A DNA stretch of 64,000 nucleotides, from contig NZ_JAGHRE010000001.1 of assembly GCF_017743935.1 (NCBI RefSeq), positions 1 through 64,000 on the forward strand, written 5' to 3'. The number at the start of each line of letters is the position of its first letter. The stretch's first letter is position 1. Positions 43,763 to 52,794 of the stretch are shown here, one piece after another. The translations under genes and the position numbers were made by a program. Under the pieces are notes generated by a model, which worked only from the letters and a program-made list of their open reading frames with translations, had not been told where the DNA came from and did no database searches. The stretch is from Tropicibacter sp. R16_0. Lineage in GTDB: Bacteria; Pseudomonadota; Alphaproteobacteria; Rhodobacterales; Rhodobacteraceae.

Positions 43763-44836
43763 TTACTGATCAAAGTCGACTGTGACGGTATCCGTCAGCG
43801 GGAAGGCCTGGCAGGACAGGACATAGCCTTTCTCGACTTCATAGTCCTCCAGCGCGTGGTTCGCGACCATTTCGACCTCGCCCTCGAGCACTTTACAGCG
43901 ACATGTTGAACAAACTCCTGCCTTGCAGGCATAAGGTGCGTCCATCGCGTTTTCGAGCGCACCATCAAGGATCGACATGTCCTTGGGCATGGTGATTGTC
44001 TGGGTCGAGCCGTCCATCGTGATGGCCGCTTTGGTCTGGTTTGCACTGCTCGCAGCATCACCCGAAACGGTCTTGCGCTTGGCACGACCCGGCTGGGCGC
44101 TGGCAAACAGCTCGAACTTGATCTGGGCATCGTCCAGCCCGTGATCGCGCAGCGCAGCAGCAATGCCCAGCATCATCGGCTCGGGCCCGCAGATGAATGC
44201 GGTGTCCACAGTCTTGATGTCGATCCAGTGCTTGAATAGCTCGGCGCATTTTTCCTGCGTCACCAGACCGGTGAACAGATCAATGTCCTGCGCGTCGCTT
44301 TCCAGGATGTGGATCACGTTCAGGCGGCCCATATAGAGGTTCTTGAGGTCTTCCAGCTCTTCGCGGAACATGATCGTGTTCACGCCCTTGTTGGCATAGA
44401 CCAGCGTGAACCGCGCCTTGGGTTCGCGCGCCAGGGTGGTTTTCAGGATCGACAGAACCGGGGTCACGCCCGAGCCGCCGGCAAAGCCAAGATAATGCTT
44501 GTCCGCATCCGCATCGAGCGCGGTAAAGAAACCGCCCATGGGTGGCATCGCCTGGATGGTGTCGCCGACCTTCAGCTCTTCGTTGGCCCAGGTCGAAAAA
44601 GCACCGCCGTCGACGCGTTTGATGCCAACCTGCAGGATACCATCATCCTTACCGGCGCAGATCGAATAGGACCGGCGCAGCTCTTCGCCGTCGAAATCGC
44701 GGCGGAACGTCAGGTATTGACCTTGGGTGAAATCGAATTCTTCGGCGGCACCGTTGACGGGCTGCAGCGTGACCACGACGGCGTCGCGGATGGTTTTGTG
44801 AACGTCTGTGACGGTCAGATCGTGAAAGCGCGCCAT
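43763..44836 (-). CDS. paaE: Phenylacetyl-CoA epoxidase reductase PaaE
   Basis: This 357-residue reductase passes electrons from NADPH to the PaaABC oxygenase. It has an N-terminal FAD domain (RRSYSICAG), an NAD(P) domain (GFAGGSGVTPVLSIL, FICGPEPMM) and a C-terminal plant-type 2Fe-2S domain (APYACKAGVCSTCRCKV, ending VLSCQAFP) with four ligating cysteines. The domain order matches known PaaE. It is transcribed with paaABCD. Confidence 0.96.
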   Translation of the reverse strand: MARFHDLTVTDVHKTIRDAVVVTLQPVNGAAEEFDFTQGQYLTFRRDFDGEELRRSYSICAGKDDGILQVGIKRVDGGAFSTWANEELKVGDTIQAMPPMGGFFTALDADADKHYLGFAGGSGVTPVLSILKTTLAREPKARFTLVYANKGVNTIMFREELEDLKNLYMGRLNVIHILESDAQDIDLFTGLVTQEKCAELFKHWIDIKTVDTAFICGPEPMMLGIAAALRDHGLDDAQIKFELFASAQPGRAKRKTVSGDAASSANQTKAAITMDGSTQTITMPKDMSILDGALENAMDAPYACKAGVCSTCRCKVLEGEVEMVANHALEDYEVEKGYVLSCQAFPLTDTVTVDFDQ

Positions 44837-44860
44837 GGGGCGTCTCCTCTTATCTGGGGC

Positions 44861-45322
44861 TCAGATGCATTTGAAATAGTCGAACGGTTCCAGGCAGTCG
44901 GTGCAGCGCCAATGCGCCTTGCAGGGGGTCGAGCCAAACTGGCTGACCTTTTGCACATTCTTGCTGCCACAGTGTGGGCACCGTTCCGGACCGCCCGCAG
45001 GTTGCGGTGGGGCGATCCCATAATCTTCCAGTCGGGCCTTACCGCGCTCGGTCAGCCAATCGGTGGTCCAGGCAGGACTAAGCTGCTGTTTGAGTTGCAG
45101 CTTTTCGATGCCGTGGTCCCTTAGGGCTGTCTCGATATCCATGTTGATCACGGATGTGGCAGGGCACCCCGAGTAGGTCGGCGTCACCGTGACAGTCAGC
45201 GTGCCGTCTTGCCACGCGACGTCCCGGATGATGCCAAGATCCACGAGCGAGATCACAGGGATCTCGGGGTCGGGAACGGCATCCAGCCATTCCCAAACCT
45301 GTTTGACGCTTGGCTGTTCCAT
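44861..45322 (-). CDS. paaD: PaaD, iron-sulfur/maturation protein of the epoxidase
   Basis: The 153-residue protein has an N-terminal DUF59/MIP18-type domain (VPDPEIPVISLVDLGIIRDV, YSGCPATSVI) and a C-terminal cysteine-rich region. That region has CPHCGSKN and CKAHWRCTDCLEPFDYFKC, likely a zinc or Fe-S site. PaaD is needed for phenylacetyl-CoA epoxidase activity, probably in iron-sulfur cluster assembly on PaaE. It lies between paaC and paaE. Confidence 0.95.
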   Translation of the reverse strand: MEQPSVKQVWEWLDAVPDPEIPVISLVDLGIIRDVAWQDGTLTVTVTPTYSGCPATSVINMDIETALRDHGIEKLQLKQQLSPAWTTDWLTERGKARLEDYGIAPPQPAGGPERCPHCGSKNVQKVSQFGSTPCKAHWRCTDCLEPFDYFKCI

Positions 45323-45328
45323 GGTGCT

Positions 45329-46090
45329 TTACCAGTTTCCGTCCGGATAGGCCCGTTGCAGCCACTGCATCGAGCACAGCAGGTGGCCCAGATGCTCGGT
45401 GTGCATGGTGCCGGTCTTGCCGCCCTTTTGCGCAAAGCGGTTACCGGGCACGGTCAGCGTGGCCTCATCCATCACCTTCTGCACCAGCGCGTCATATTCT
45501 TCGCGCAGGGTGCCGGGATCCGGAGCAATGCCCGCTGCCACCATCTCGGCGTCGACCTCATCGGTCAGGAACATCTCGCCCACGTAGGGGTAAAGATAAT
45601 CCAGCGCCTTCTGCATACGCGCATGGCTTTCTTCGGTCCCGTCACCAAGAGCCACAACCGTGTCGGCCGAACGCTCCAGGTGATAGGCGATTTCCTTGCT
45701 GGCTTTTTCGGCAATCTCGGCCACGCGGGTGTCGCTGCTCTTCAGCAGGCGCGCGATGTAGATCGAGTGCCAGGCGTCAAACAGGAACTGACGCATGATG
45801 GTCTGGCCAAAATCGCCGTTAGGCATTTCAACCAAAAGCACGTTGCGGAAATCCCAGGCATCCCGGTGAAACGCCAGACGGTCCGCATCACGGCCTTCAC
45901 CTTCAACCTCGCCCGCATAGCCCAGCCAGAACTGGGTCTGACCGATGAAATCCAGCGCGGTGTTCGACAGCGCAATGTCCTCTTCCAGGACCGGGGCCAT
46001 CCCGCACCATTCGCTGATGCGGTGTCCCAGGATCAGGGTGTTGTCCCCCATACGCTGGAGGAACTCGAACAGAGCCTCGTTGCGAGTCAT
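45329..46090 (-). CDS. paaC: Phenylacetyl-CoA epoxidase structural subunit PaaC
   Basis: This 253-residue ferritin-fold subunit pairs with catalytic PaaA. It shows MGDNTLILGHRISEWCGMAP near the start, DRLAFHRDAWDFRNVLLVEMPNGDF in the middle, and no full diiron site, as expected for PaaC. The ATG at 46090 overlaps the paaB stop (TGATG), so translation is coupled. It is followed by paaD. Confidence 0.95.
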   Translation of the reverse strand: MTRNEALFEFLQRMGDNTLILGHRISEWCGMAPVLEEDIALSNTALDFIGQTQFWLGYAGEVEGEGRDADRLAFHRDAWDFRNVLLVEMPNGDFGQTIMRQFLFDAWHSIYIARLLKSSDTRVAEIAEKASKEIAYHLERSADTVVALGDGTEESHARMQKALDYLYPYVGEMFLTDEVDAEMVAAGIAPDPGTLREEYDALVQKVMDEATLTVPGNRFAQKGGKTGTMHTEHLGHLLCSMQWLQRAYPDGNW

Positions 46091-46374
46091 CACATGGCCC
46101 CCACTTCATCAGGAATGTCAAAGAAGGTCGGGTGACGATAAACCTTGCTTTCGCTGGGTTCATACAGCGGGCCTTTGTCCGACGGGGACGAGGCGGAAAT
46201 GTTCACGGCCTCGACCACCCAGATCGACACGCCTTCGTTGCGGCGAGTATAGACGTCGCGGGCGTTCTTGATCGCCATCTCGGCGTCGGGGGCATGCAGG
46301 CTGCCCACGTGACGGTGGCTCATGCCGTGCTGGCCGCGGATGAAAACTTCCCACAGGGGCCATTCATTGTTCAT
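46090..46374 (-). CDS. paaB: Phenylacetyl-CoA epoxidase subunit PaaB
   Basis: The small 94-residue subunit starts MNNEWPLWEVFIRGQHGMSH and continues RHVGSLHAPDAEMAIKNARD, both diagnostic of PaaB. PaaB bridges the PaaAC heterodimers. The ATG at 46374 is chosen because the family starts here and GGAGGAG lies upstream; the extra 22 residues in the longer frame are not conserved-looking. Confidence 0.95.
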   Translation of the reverse strand: MNNEWPLWEVFIRGQHGMSHRHVGSLHAPDAEMAIKNARDVYTRRNEGVSIWVVEAVNISASSPSDKGPLYEPSESKVYRHPTFFDIPDEVGAM

Positions 46375-46460
46375 AGCTTGGGTCTCCTCCTGGCTGGGCG
46401 CGAGGGGAGAGACCGGTGGCAAAAACCGGGCCCCTCGCACAGCGGATGTGTCTTCGTTTG

Positions 46461-47438
46461 TTACTCTGCCGCGACTTTGGCGGCTGCTTTCTTGCGGGCG
46501 TGGGCCAGCATGCCTTCGCGCACCCAGGCACCATCGTCCCAGGCCTTGTTGCGGTCGGCCAAGCGGTCGACGTTGCAGGGGCCGTTGCCCTTGATCACGT
46601 CAAAGAATTCAGACCAGTCGGGCTGGCTGAAGTCATAGTGACCACGCTCTTCGTTCCATTTCAGGTTTTCATCCGGAATGGTCAGGCCCAGGAATTCGGC
46701 CTGAGGCACGGTCTGGTCCACGAACTTTTGGCGCAGCTCGTCGTTGGTGTTGATCTTGATCTTCCACGCCATCGACTGCTCCGAATGGACCGAGTCGCCA
46801 TCCGGCGGGCCGAACATCATCAGCGAGGGATACCAAAAGCGGTTCAGCGCGTCCTGAGCCATCTTCTTCTGCGCGGGCGTGCCCTCGGCACAGGCGCGGA
46901 TGGCGTCATAGCCCTGACGCTGGTGAAAGCTCTCCTCCTTGCAGATGCGGATCATCGCGCGGGAATAGGGGCCATAAGACGTACGCTGCAGCGGCACCTG
47001 GTTCATGATCGCCGCGCCATCCACCAGCCAGCCGATGGCACCGATGTCGGCCCAGTTCAGCGAGGGGTAGTTGAAGATCGACGAATACTTCATGCGGCCG
47101 TCCAGCAGCATTTCGGTGATTTCGTCCCGGGTGACGCCCAGTGTTTCGGCCGCACAGTAGAGGTAGAGGCCATGGCCCGCCTCGTCCTGCACCTTGGCCA
47201 ACAGGATCGCCTTGCGTTCCAATGTGGGTGCTCGGGTGACCCAGTTGCCCTCGGGCAGAGTGCCGACGATCTCGGAATGGGCGTGCTGACCGATCTGACG
47301 GATCAGTGTCTTGCGGTACCCGACCGGCATCCAGTCCTTGGGTTCGATCTTCTCGCCTGCGTCAATGCGGGCCTGAAAGGCTGCCAGCTTTTCAGGATCT
47401 TCCTGTGACGCTTCGGATTTGACCATCTGTGCATACAT
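46461..47438 (-). CDS. paaA: Phenylacetyl-CoA epoxidase catalytic subunit PaaA
   Basis: This 325-residue diiron subunit performs ring epoxidation of phenylacetyl-CoA. The metal-binding helices are visible as [20 protein letters not shown] and [17 protein letters not shown], each with Glu-x-x-His. The length and the [19 protein letters not shown] region are typical. It starts 13 bases after the thiolase gene and leads paaBCDE. Confidence 0.97.
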   Translation of the reverse strand: MYAQMVKSEASQEDPEKLAAFQARIDAGEKIEPKDWMPVGYRKTLIRQIGQHAHSEIVGTLPEGNWVTRAPTLERKAILLAKVQDEAGHGLYLYCAAETLGVTRDEITEMLLDGRMKYSSIFNYPSLNWADIGAIGWLVDGAAIMNQVPLQRTSYGPYSRAMIRICKEESFHQRQGYDAIRACAEGTPAQKKMAQDALNRFWYPSLMMFGPPDGDSVHSEQSMAWKIKINTNDELRQKFVDQTVPQAEFLGLTIPDENLKWNEERGHYDFSQPDWSEFFDVIKGNGPCNVDRLADRNKAWDDGAWVREGMLAHARKKAAAKVAAE

Positions 47439-47451
47439 GGCAGTTCCCTCC

Positions 47452-48654
47452 TTAAACTCGTTCCAGGATCAGGGCGGCACCCTGTCCTACGCCAACACAC
47501 ATGGTGCACAGCGCATAGCGCCCACCCGTGCGTTGCAATTGATAGGCCGCAGTCAGCACCAGACGTGCGCCCGACATACCCAGCGGGTGCCCGATCGAGA
47601 TCGCACCACCGTTGGGGTTAACATGGGGTGCATCATCGGCCACGCCAAGCTCTCGCAGGGTGGCAAGACCCTGGCTGGCAAAAGCTTCGTTCAATTCTAT
47701 CACATCCATCTGCTCGATGGTCAGACCAGCGCGGGCCAGCACCTTGCGGCAGGCAGGCACTGGGCCGATGCCCATTATGCGGGGCGCGACACCTGCCACA
47801 GACATCCCCACAACGCGGGCCATCGGCTTTAGGTTGTTCTTGGCCGCTGCGGCTTCGTTTGCCATCAGGATCGCCGCCGCACCGTCATTGACGCCCGAGG
47901 CGTTGCCTGCGGTTACGGTCTTGTCTGGGCCGTTGATGCCCTTGAGCCCGGCCAGCTTTTCGACGGTTGATCCGGGGCGGGGGTGCTCGTCGGTATCGAA
48001 AACGATCGGGTCACCTTTGCGCTGCGGAATGGTGACCGGCGCGATTTCGTCCTTGAAGACGCCAGCGGCGTCGGCGGCGGCCCAACGAGCCTGACTGCGC
48101 GCGGCAAAGGCATCCTGGTCAGCCCGGCTGACACCATAATCATCCGCCACGTTGTCAGCGGTTTGCGGCATGGTGTCGGTGCCGTACATTTCGTGCATCT
48201 TCTTGTTCACGAAGCGCCAGCCGATGGTGGTGTCATAAACACTGTTGGCGCGGCTAAAGGCGCTGGTGGCCTTGGGCATCACGAAAGGAGCCCGGCTCAT
48301 GCTTTCGACGCCACCGGCAATAACCATGTCATAGTCACCGGCCTTGATCCCGCGGGAAGCCATTCCGACGGCGTCCATGCCGCTGGCGCACAGCCGGTTT
48401 ACTGTGGTGCCCGGAACATCGATCGGCAGACCCGCCAGCAGCCCGGCCATCCGCGCCACGTTGCGGTTGCTTTCGCCGGATTGGTTGGCATCGCCAAAGA
48501 TCACGTCGTCAACACTGGCCCAGTCTACATCGGGGTTGCGTTCCATCAGGGCGGCAATCGGCAGCGCGGCCAAATCGTCAGTCCGGACCCCGGACAAGGA
48601 TCCGCCGTAGCGTCCGATTGGGGTGCGCTGTGCGTCGCAGATGAAGGCGTCCAT
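47452..48654 (-). CDS. paaJ: 3-Oxoadipyl-CoA / 3-oxo-5,6-dehydrosuberyl-CoA thiolase
   Basis: This 400-residue thiolase (PaaJ/PcaF type) cleaves 3-oxo-5,6-dehydrosuberyl-CoA and 3-oxoadipyl-CoA to acetyl-CoA and succinyl-CoA. Catalytic residues are in [15 protein letters not shown] (nucleophilic Cys), [17 protein letters not shown] (His) and [12 protein letters not shown] (second Cys). It is the first gene of the leftward paa operon, behind a PaaR-type element. PcaF activity for protocatechuate breakdown is possible as well. Confidence 0.93.
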   Translation of the reverse strand: MDAFICDAQRTPIGRYGGSLSGVRTDDLAALPIAALMERNPDVDWASVDDVIFGDANQSGESNRNVARMAGLLAGLPIDVPGTTVNRLCASGMDAVGMASRGIKAGDYDMVIAGGVESMSRAPFVMPKATSAFSRANSVYDTTIGWRFVNKKMHEMYGTDTMPQTADNVADDYGVSRADQDAFAARSQARWAAADAAGVFKDEIAPVTIPQRKGDPIVFDTDEHPRPGSTVEKLAGLKGINGPDKTVTAGNASGVNDGAAAILMANEAAAAKNNLKPMARVVGMSVAGVAPRIMGIGPVPACRKVLARAGLTIEQMDVIELNEAFASQGLATLRELGVADDAPHVNPNGGAISIGHPLGMSGARLVLTAAYQLQRTGGRYALCTMCVGVGQGAALILERV

Positions 48655-48689
48655 TCAGAATAGTCTCCAATTGTTGGCTGCACCATAAG

Positions 48690-48710
48690 GTGACCGCTTG
48701 GTCGGGTAAT
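48690..48710. promoter_or_regulatory. Candidate PaaR operator upstream of the thiolase-paaABCDE operon
   Basis: This 21-bp element has TGACC at its left and TCGG-TAAT at its right. It agrees at 14-15 of 21 positions with the elements at 38500 and 33232 (same orientation as the former). It lies 36 bp before the thiolase start. The match is weaker than between the other two sites but placed where a paa operator is expected. Confidence 0.55.
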
Positions 48711-48807
48711 ACGTGTGAATATGATTCGCGGCAAGTAAAATGTAACACATTTTTCGAAAGTCGGTAAAAATGGTAACATATGGTCGCTGAGAACGTGGGG
48801 TCGCACG

Positions 48808-49161
48808 TCATTGGCGACCGCTTCGCCGAACCGCCCACATCCATCCGCAGGCCAGCAGTGGGATTGCAATCGTGCGCAATATGTCAGCCAAACTCTCTTG
48901 CCATCGCCAACGGGACAGCGTTTTCAAATCGTCGCGCAAGTCCAACGCTTCCATTGCCACGGCCAAAGCGAATGAGATCGCCAGCGCCTGCAGGCCAGGT
49001 CGCAACCCCAGCTTGCGCCTGGACAACGCAAGGACCGAGATCAGAACCAGCGCGCCGATCAAGACATGCAGAATGTCCCGGTCGATCGGAACGTAATGGG
49101 CGAGCCAAAGCTTGAAGGCCTGATAGTTCGAAACCTCAGAGCTTATGTGGGCATCGGCCAT
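48808..49161 (-). CDS. Small membrane protein of unknown function
   Basis: This 117-residue product has about three transmembrane segments (roughly 32-46, 56-71 and 90-108) and a YVPIDRDILHVLIGALVLI start to the first. It resembles VanZ-like or DUF-type inner-membrane proteins but I cannot assign a family. It follows the sulfatase gene by 26 bases on the same strand, so the two are probably one unit. Confidence 0.6.
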   Translation of the reverse strand: MADAHISSEVSNYQAFKLWLAHYVPIDRDILHVLIGALVLISVLALSRRKLGLRPGLQALAISFALAVAMEALDLRDDLKTLSRWRWQESLADILRTIAIPLLACGWMWAVRRSGRQ

Positions 49162-49187
49162 TCAGGTTGCGTCCTATGTCGCGTTCT

Positions 49188-50627
49188 TCAGTCCGTAGGT
49201 GGCGTGTAGGGATCTGGTGTTCCCGGTGCGATCGGGGGGTATTTCTGGAACGTGGCCAAATGCTCGCCCAGTTGTGGCAGAGCTTTTTCGGCAACCCAGG
49301 TGTATGGGAACAGCACGTTGTCGCGTTCGCCAGGATCGTTCAATAGATTGTAGACTCGAGGGGTGTCAAAGGTTTCCGTTGGGCTGAAGATCGTCGCGTT
49401 TTCCTTGAACAGAACCTTCCAATCCTGCCACTTCACGCCAAAGATCTGCTCTCCCATGTAGACAATCACGCCGTCCCGGTTCGAATTCTTCTGTTGGCCC
49501 AGAAAGAAAGCGGATTGATCGATCCCGTCAAAGGCCCGGTCTTGTGGAACCTCGCCCCCGGCAAAGGCCGCAAGGGTCGGAAACAGATCCATGGAATGCA
49601 CCACCTCGTTGCTGGCTGACCCGGCGGGGATCTTGCCGGGCCACTTGATCGCAAATGGAACACGCATGCTGCCTTCGAGGCTGGTGAAAAGGGTACCGCG
49701 GAAGGGGCCAGCGGTTCCTTGCACGGCAGGTGTGGGGGACACGTTGGAACTTCCGACCGGCAACGCTTCGGGGCCGTTGTCTGCAGTAAAGATCACGACG
49801 GTATTGTCGCTGACACCTGCCTTTTCCAAGGCCTCGGTTACACGACCAACATAGGTATCGGTTTGAAGCAGGATATCCGCCCAAACACCATTCCCGGTTG
49901 CACCGTCAAACTCTGGATGAGGGATATTTGGATAGTGCGTGTTGGTGTAGGCCAAATACAGGAAGAACGGGTTGTCGGTCTCGCTCTTTCGGGTGATGAA
50001 GTCGATGGCCTTGTCCGTCAGGTCCCCATCGATAAGGCCGCGATACTCGATGTCATAGTCCCGGGCTGCTGTCGCGGGCTGTCCGGCCACGCCTTGCATG
50101 ACAACAGGGGCTTCCATGTCGGCCTCGGCAAATCCACTCAGTGTGCGCCAAACCGTGACGTCCGTTGTTTCGACGCCATAAAATTCATCGAACCCCTGAT
50201 TTGTTGGGAAACGCCCTTCGGTCCAGCCCAGATGCCATTTGCCGAGCATTGCAGTGTCATACCCGGCTTCTTTCAGCATCTCGGCCATCGTAATTTCCCA
50301 CTGCACCAGACCGTAGACGCCGCCACCCAAGGGAACCGTGTGATTGCCGCTGCGAATGCCATACCTGCCTGTCATCGTGGCGGCGCGCGACGGGGTGCAT
50401 TGGCTTTCGACATTGAAATTGGTCAACCGCAGGCCTTCTGCGGCCAGCGCATCCATTGAAGGCGTTTCGGTCCCGCGGATAATGCCGCCACCATTGAACC
50501 CGGGTTCACCCCAGCCGAAATTGTCCAGAAAGATGAGGACGATGTTGGGTTTATCCTGGGCTGCGGCCATGGACGACAAAGAACACGCCAGACCGGCCGC
50601 TATCATCAGACTGCGAAATATCTTCAT
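49188..50627 (-). CDS. Exported sulfatase
   Basis: This 479-residue protein has a signal peptide (SLMIAAGLACSLSSMAAA) and a type I sulfatase domain. The active-site signature is CTPSRAATMTGRYGIRSG, with Cys77 as the residue converted to formylglycine. Metal residues appear in LIFLDNFGWGEPG and VIFTADNGPEALP. The C-terminus is proline-rich. It probably releases sulfate from a sulfated organic compound outside the inner membrane; the substrate is unknown. A long palindrome overlaps its ribosome-binding site. Confidence 0.9.
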   Translation of the reverse strand: MKIFRSLMIAAGLACSLSSMAAAQDKPNIVLIFLDNFGWGEPGFNGGGIIRGTETPSMDALAAEGLRLTNFNVESQCTPSRAATMTGRYGIRSGNHTVPLGGGVYGLVQWEITMAEMLKEAGYDTAMLGKWHLGWTEGRFPTNQGFDEFYGVETTDVTVWRTLSGFAEADMEAPVVMQGVAGQPATAARDYDIEYRGLIDGDLTDKAIDFITRKSETDNPFFLYLAYTNTHYPNIPHPEFDGATGNGVWADILLQTDTYVGRVTEALEKAGVSDNTVVIFTADNGPEALPVGSSNVSPTPAVQGTAGPFRGTLFTSLEGSMRVPFAIKWPGKIPAGSASNEVVHSMDLFPTLAAFAGGEVPQDRAFDGIDQSAFFLGQQKNSNRDGVIVYMGEQIFGVKWQDWKVLFKENATIFSPTETFDTPRVYNLLNDPGERDNVLFPYTWVAEKALPQLGEHLATFQKYPPIAPGTPDPYTPPTD

Positions 50628-50632
50628 GAAAG

Positions 50633-50655
50633 TACCTCCAGTTCAACTGGAGGTA
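50633..50655. promoter_or_regulatory. Perfect palindrome covering the sulfatase ribosome-binding site
   Basis: TACCTCCAGTT and AACTGGAGGTA are perfect 11-bp arms around a single base, beginning 5 bases upstream of the sulfatase ATG. On the mRNA, the right-hand GGAGGT is the Shine-Dalgarno sequence and the left-hand ACCTCC would pair with it. It may be a MerR-like operator or an RNA switch that hides the ribosome site. Confidence 0.65.
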
Positions 50656-50702
50656 TTCTAGCGTTTGAATGCGAGCCTGAGTCAACAGCCCAAACCTTGG
50701 GT

Positions 50703-51095
50703 TCAAAGCTGTCCGGCGTCTTCCAGAACCTTGCGGGCCACGCGGAAGCACTCCAGCGACTGCGGAACCCCGCAGTAAATGCCGATCACGTGGATAATGG
50801 CGCGGATTTCCTCTTTGCTGACCCCGTTGTTCAACGCGCCGCGGCAGTGAATCTCCCACTCATGTATCTTTCCGAGGGCGCCGATCATCGCCAGGTTCAT
50901 CATCGAACGTGTCTTGGGCTCGATCACGTCATCGCCCCAGCCAAAACCCCAGCACCAGGCGGTCATCGCCTCTTGAAAAGGGCGGGTGAAGTCATCGGCC
51001 GCAGCCAGGTTCTTTTCGACGTATTCGGCACCAAGGGTGCCCTTGCGCTGCTCCAAGCCTTTGAGGAACAGATCTTCGTTGAACAAATCGGCCAT
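50703..51095 (-). CDS. Carboxymuconolactone decarboxylase family protein
   Basis: The 130-residue protein shows the CMD family pattern: FQEAMTAWCWGFGWGDDVIEPKTRSMMNLAMIGALG, then HEWEIHCRGALNNGVSKEEIRAIIHVIGIYCGVPQ, with each part recognisable. It is all-helical and could be a 4-carboxymuconolactone decarboxylase or an AhpD-like protein. The classic CxxC of AhpD is absent. It stands 175 bp from the GFA-family gene on the same strand, so a shared transcript is uncertain. Confidence 0.8.
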   Translation of the reverse strand: MADLFNEDLFLKGLEQRKGTLGAEYVEKNLAAADDFTRPFQEAMTAWCWGFGWGDDVIEPKTRSMMNLAMIGALGKIHEWEIHCRGALNNGVSKEEIRAIIHVIGIYCGVPQSLECFRVARKVLEDAGQL

Positions 51096-51270
51096 ATGTA
51101 TCTCCGTGTCGGTCTTGGCGTTTGGTCAGCTCTCAGATGGCCCGCGATTGCGTGCCGCTTGAGAGCTTTGGTGTTTCGGTGTGTCGTCGAACTTGTGCCG
51201 CGAAAGCGGGTTGCTGGACGACCCGGTGGCGGTGGCTTCCCTGCAATTCCGTCATTTCAATGTCTCGCCG

Positions 51271-51681
51271 CTACAATGGATCATGGCCATCAGCCGAGCC
51301 CGCGTATCTTGGCAAGTCATCAGCGAGCTTCATCCACGGCACCCGTTCGGCCCAATGATAGTGCGCTTGGGGTTCGAACAGCTTGGGATCGTCCAAGGTC
51401 GCCGCAAACAGATGCGTCTCATCCGGCCAAACATCAGCCTGGTAATAGAGTTGCGTGCCACAGTTTGCGCAAAACCCTCGGTGGACGCCGTTCGAAGACG
51501 GCCGATCCGAGATCTCTCCGGTCCAGGTGACGCTATCACGGGGAACGCCGAAGAAGCTTGTGACCGGGGCCGCGCTTGCGCGCCTGCAGCTGTCGCAATG
51601 GCAATGCCCGGCCCAAAGAACCGGACCCGAAGTTTGCCAGGTGACAGCGCCACAGGCGCAGCGTCCCGTTTTTTTGGTCAC
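51271..51681 (-). CDS. GFA family (formaldehyde-activating/CENP-V) zinc protein
   Basis: This 136-residue protein has the zinc-binding cysteines of the GFA family: GRCACGAVTW, GHCHCDSCRRASAAPVTSF and FCANCGTQLYY. Members are described as S-(hydroxymethyl)glutathione-forming or related enzymes that deal with formaldehyde. It starts with GTG after GGAGGAGACCT, 21 bases behind the Rieske oxygenase stop. Co-expression with a likely N-demethylase that releases formaldehyde gives it a sensible job here, though the family's enzymatic role is debated. Confidence 0.85.
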   Translation of the reverse strand: MTKKTGRCACGAVTWQTSGPVLWAGHCHCDSCRRASAAPVTSFFGVPRDSVTWTGEISDRPSSNGVHRGFCANCGTQLYYQADVWPDETHLFAATLDDPKLFEPQAHYHWAERVPWMKLADDLPRYAGSADGHDPL

Positions 51682-51702
51682 AGGTCTCCTCCTTGCAGCG
51701 GG

Positions 51703-52794
51703 CTAAGGATCAACCGCTTCGCGCATCCATTGTTGCAGCTTGGCGATCGAGTGTTCAGACATCACCCCGCCGGACGGATCCAGCACCAGTGGTCCGGGTT
51801 TGTAGCCCCGCGATTTAAGGCCGCGATAGACCGATTCCACAAGGTGAATGTCTTCCTCCACAGTGGTTTCGCGATCCTGTACCGCGAGCTGCCGGATGAC
51901 CGCGCTTTCCGAGCCGCCCTCGGTGTACCAGCCGCGCCAGACGGTGCAGTGATCGGTGTCATTCGCGCGCCAATGATAGGTGTTGAGCACATTGCCCGGA
52001 TAGCATTGGAACGAGAACATCGGCCACAGGAACCACGACTGATAGTCACCCGCATGAGGCACCGACATGTCGATGGGATAGGTCATCTTGTCGAGAGCCT
52101 GACACTCGGTCGTGTGGCGCAACACATAACCTCCGCCCTCATCGGGTTTGATGTCATAGGTCTCGGGCTTGACCACACCTTCGGCAAAGGTGGGATGGTT
52201 GGTCGGGCAGTGATAGCATTCCGAGTAGTTCTCGATGCTGACTTTCCAGTTGCAGTCCTCTGGTACTTCGACCCATTCCAGCGGTTCAAGCGCGTCAATG
52301 TGGGGCACGTAGGCGCGGATTTCCTCGCGCACGCCGGGGTACCATTCGTCCATTGGGGCGGCGTCATCGTCCAGGTTGACGAAGATGAAGCCGTTGAACA
52401 CTTCGGTGCGTACAGATGTCAGGCAGATGGTCGAGCGGTCAAATCCCGGCACTGATTTGATGTTGGGCCCTGCGCGCAATTCGCCTGACAGCTCGTAGGT
52501 CCATGAGTGGTATGGGCACACGACCACGCGGGTGTTGCCCGCGCCTGTGACCATTTCATGCGCGCGGTGTTGGCACACGTTATAGAACGTGCGGATTTCC
52601 CCGTCGCGTCCTCGGATGCAGAACAGGCTCTCACCGGCAATCTCAAAGGCAAAATAGTCCCCAATCTCGCGCACCTGCGCGATATGGCCAGCAAATTGCC
52701 ACGTGCGGGCCAGAAGACCCTGCATTTCCTGCTCGAAAATCGCAGGATCAGTATAATAGCGCGCGTCCAGAGACTGCGTCAGGGGTGCGTTCAT
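51703..52794 (-). CDS. Rieske non-heme iron oxygenase, probable N-demethylase
   Basis: The 363-residue alpha-subunit-type oxygenase has a Rieske cluster (NVCQHRAHEM, VVCPYHSW). Its mononuclear iron site is in NYSECYHCPTNHPTF. The length, the CNWKVSIENYSECYHCP motif and the neighbours fit the group that demethylates quaternary amines (glycine betaine GbcA, stachydrine Stc2, carnitine CntA) rather than ring hydroxylases. Its ATG overlaps the RpiR stop by 4 nt. No reductase gene is within the window, so its electron donor must be elsewhere. Confidence 0.88.
   Translation of the reverse strand: MNAPLTQSLDARYYTDPAIFEQEMQGLLARTWQFAGHIAQVREIGDYFAFEIAGESLFCIRGRDGEIRTFYNVCQHRAHEMVTGAGNTRVVVCPYHSWTYELSGELRAGPNIKSVPGFDRSTICLTSVRTEVFNGFIFVNLDDDAAPMDEWYPGVREEIRAYVPHIDALEPLEWVEVPEDCNWKVSIENYSECYHCPTNHPTFAEGVVKPETYDIKPDEGGGYVLRHTTECQALDKMTYPIDMSVPHAGDYQSWFLWPMFSFQCYPGNVLNTYHWRANDTDHCTVWRGWYTEGGSESAVIRQLAVQDRETTVEEDIHLVESVYRGLKSRGYKPGPLVLDPSGGVMSEHSIAKLQQWMREAVDP

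Noticed and set aside
51128-51167. AGCTCTCA/TGAGAGCT inverted repeat between the GFA and CMD genes
   Set aside because: The 24-base interior and lack of a T-run make it weak; it may be chance.
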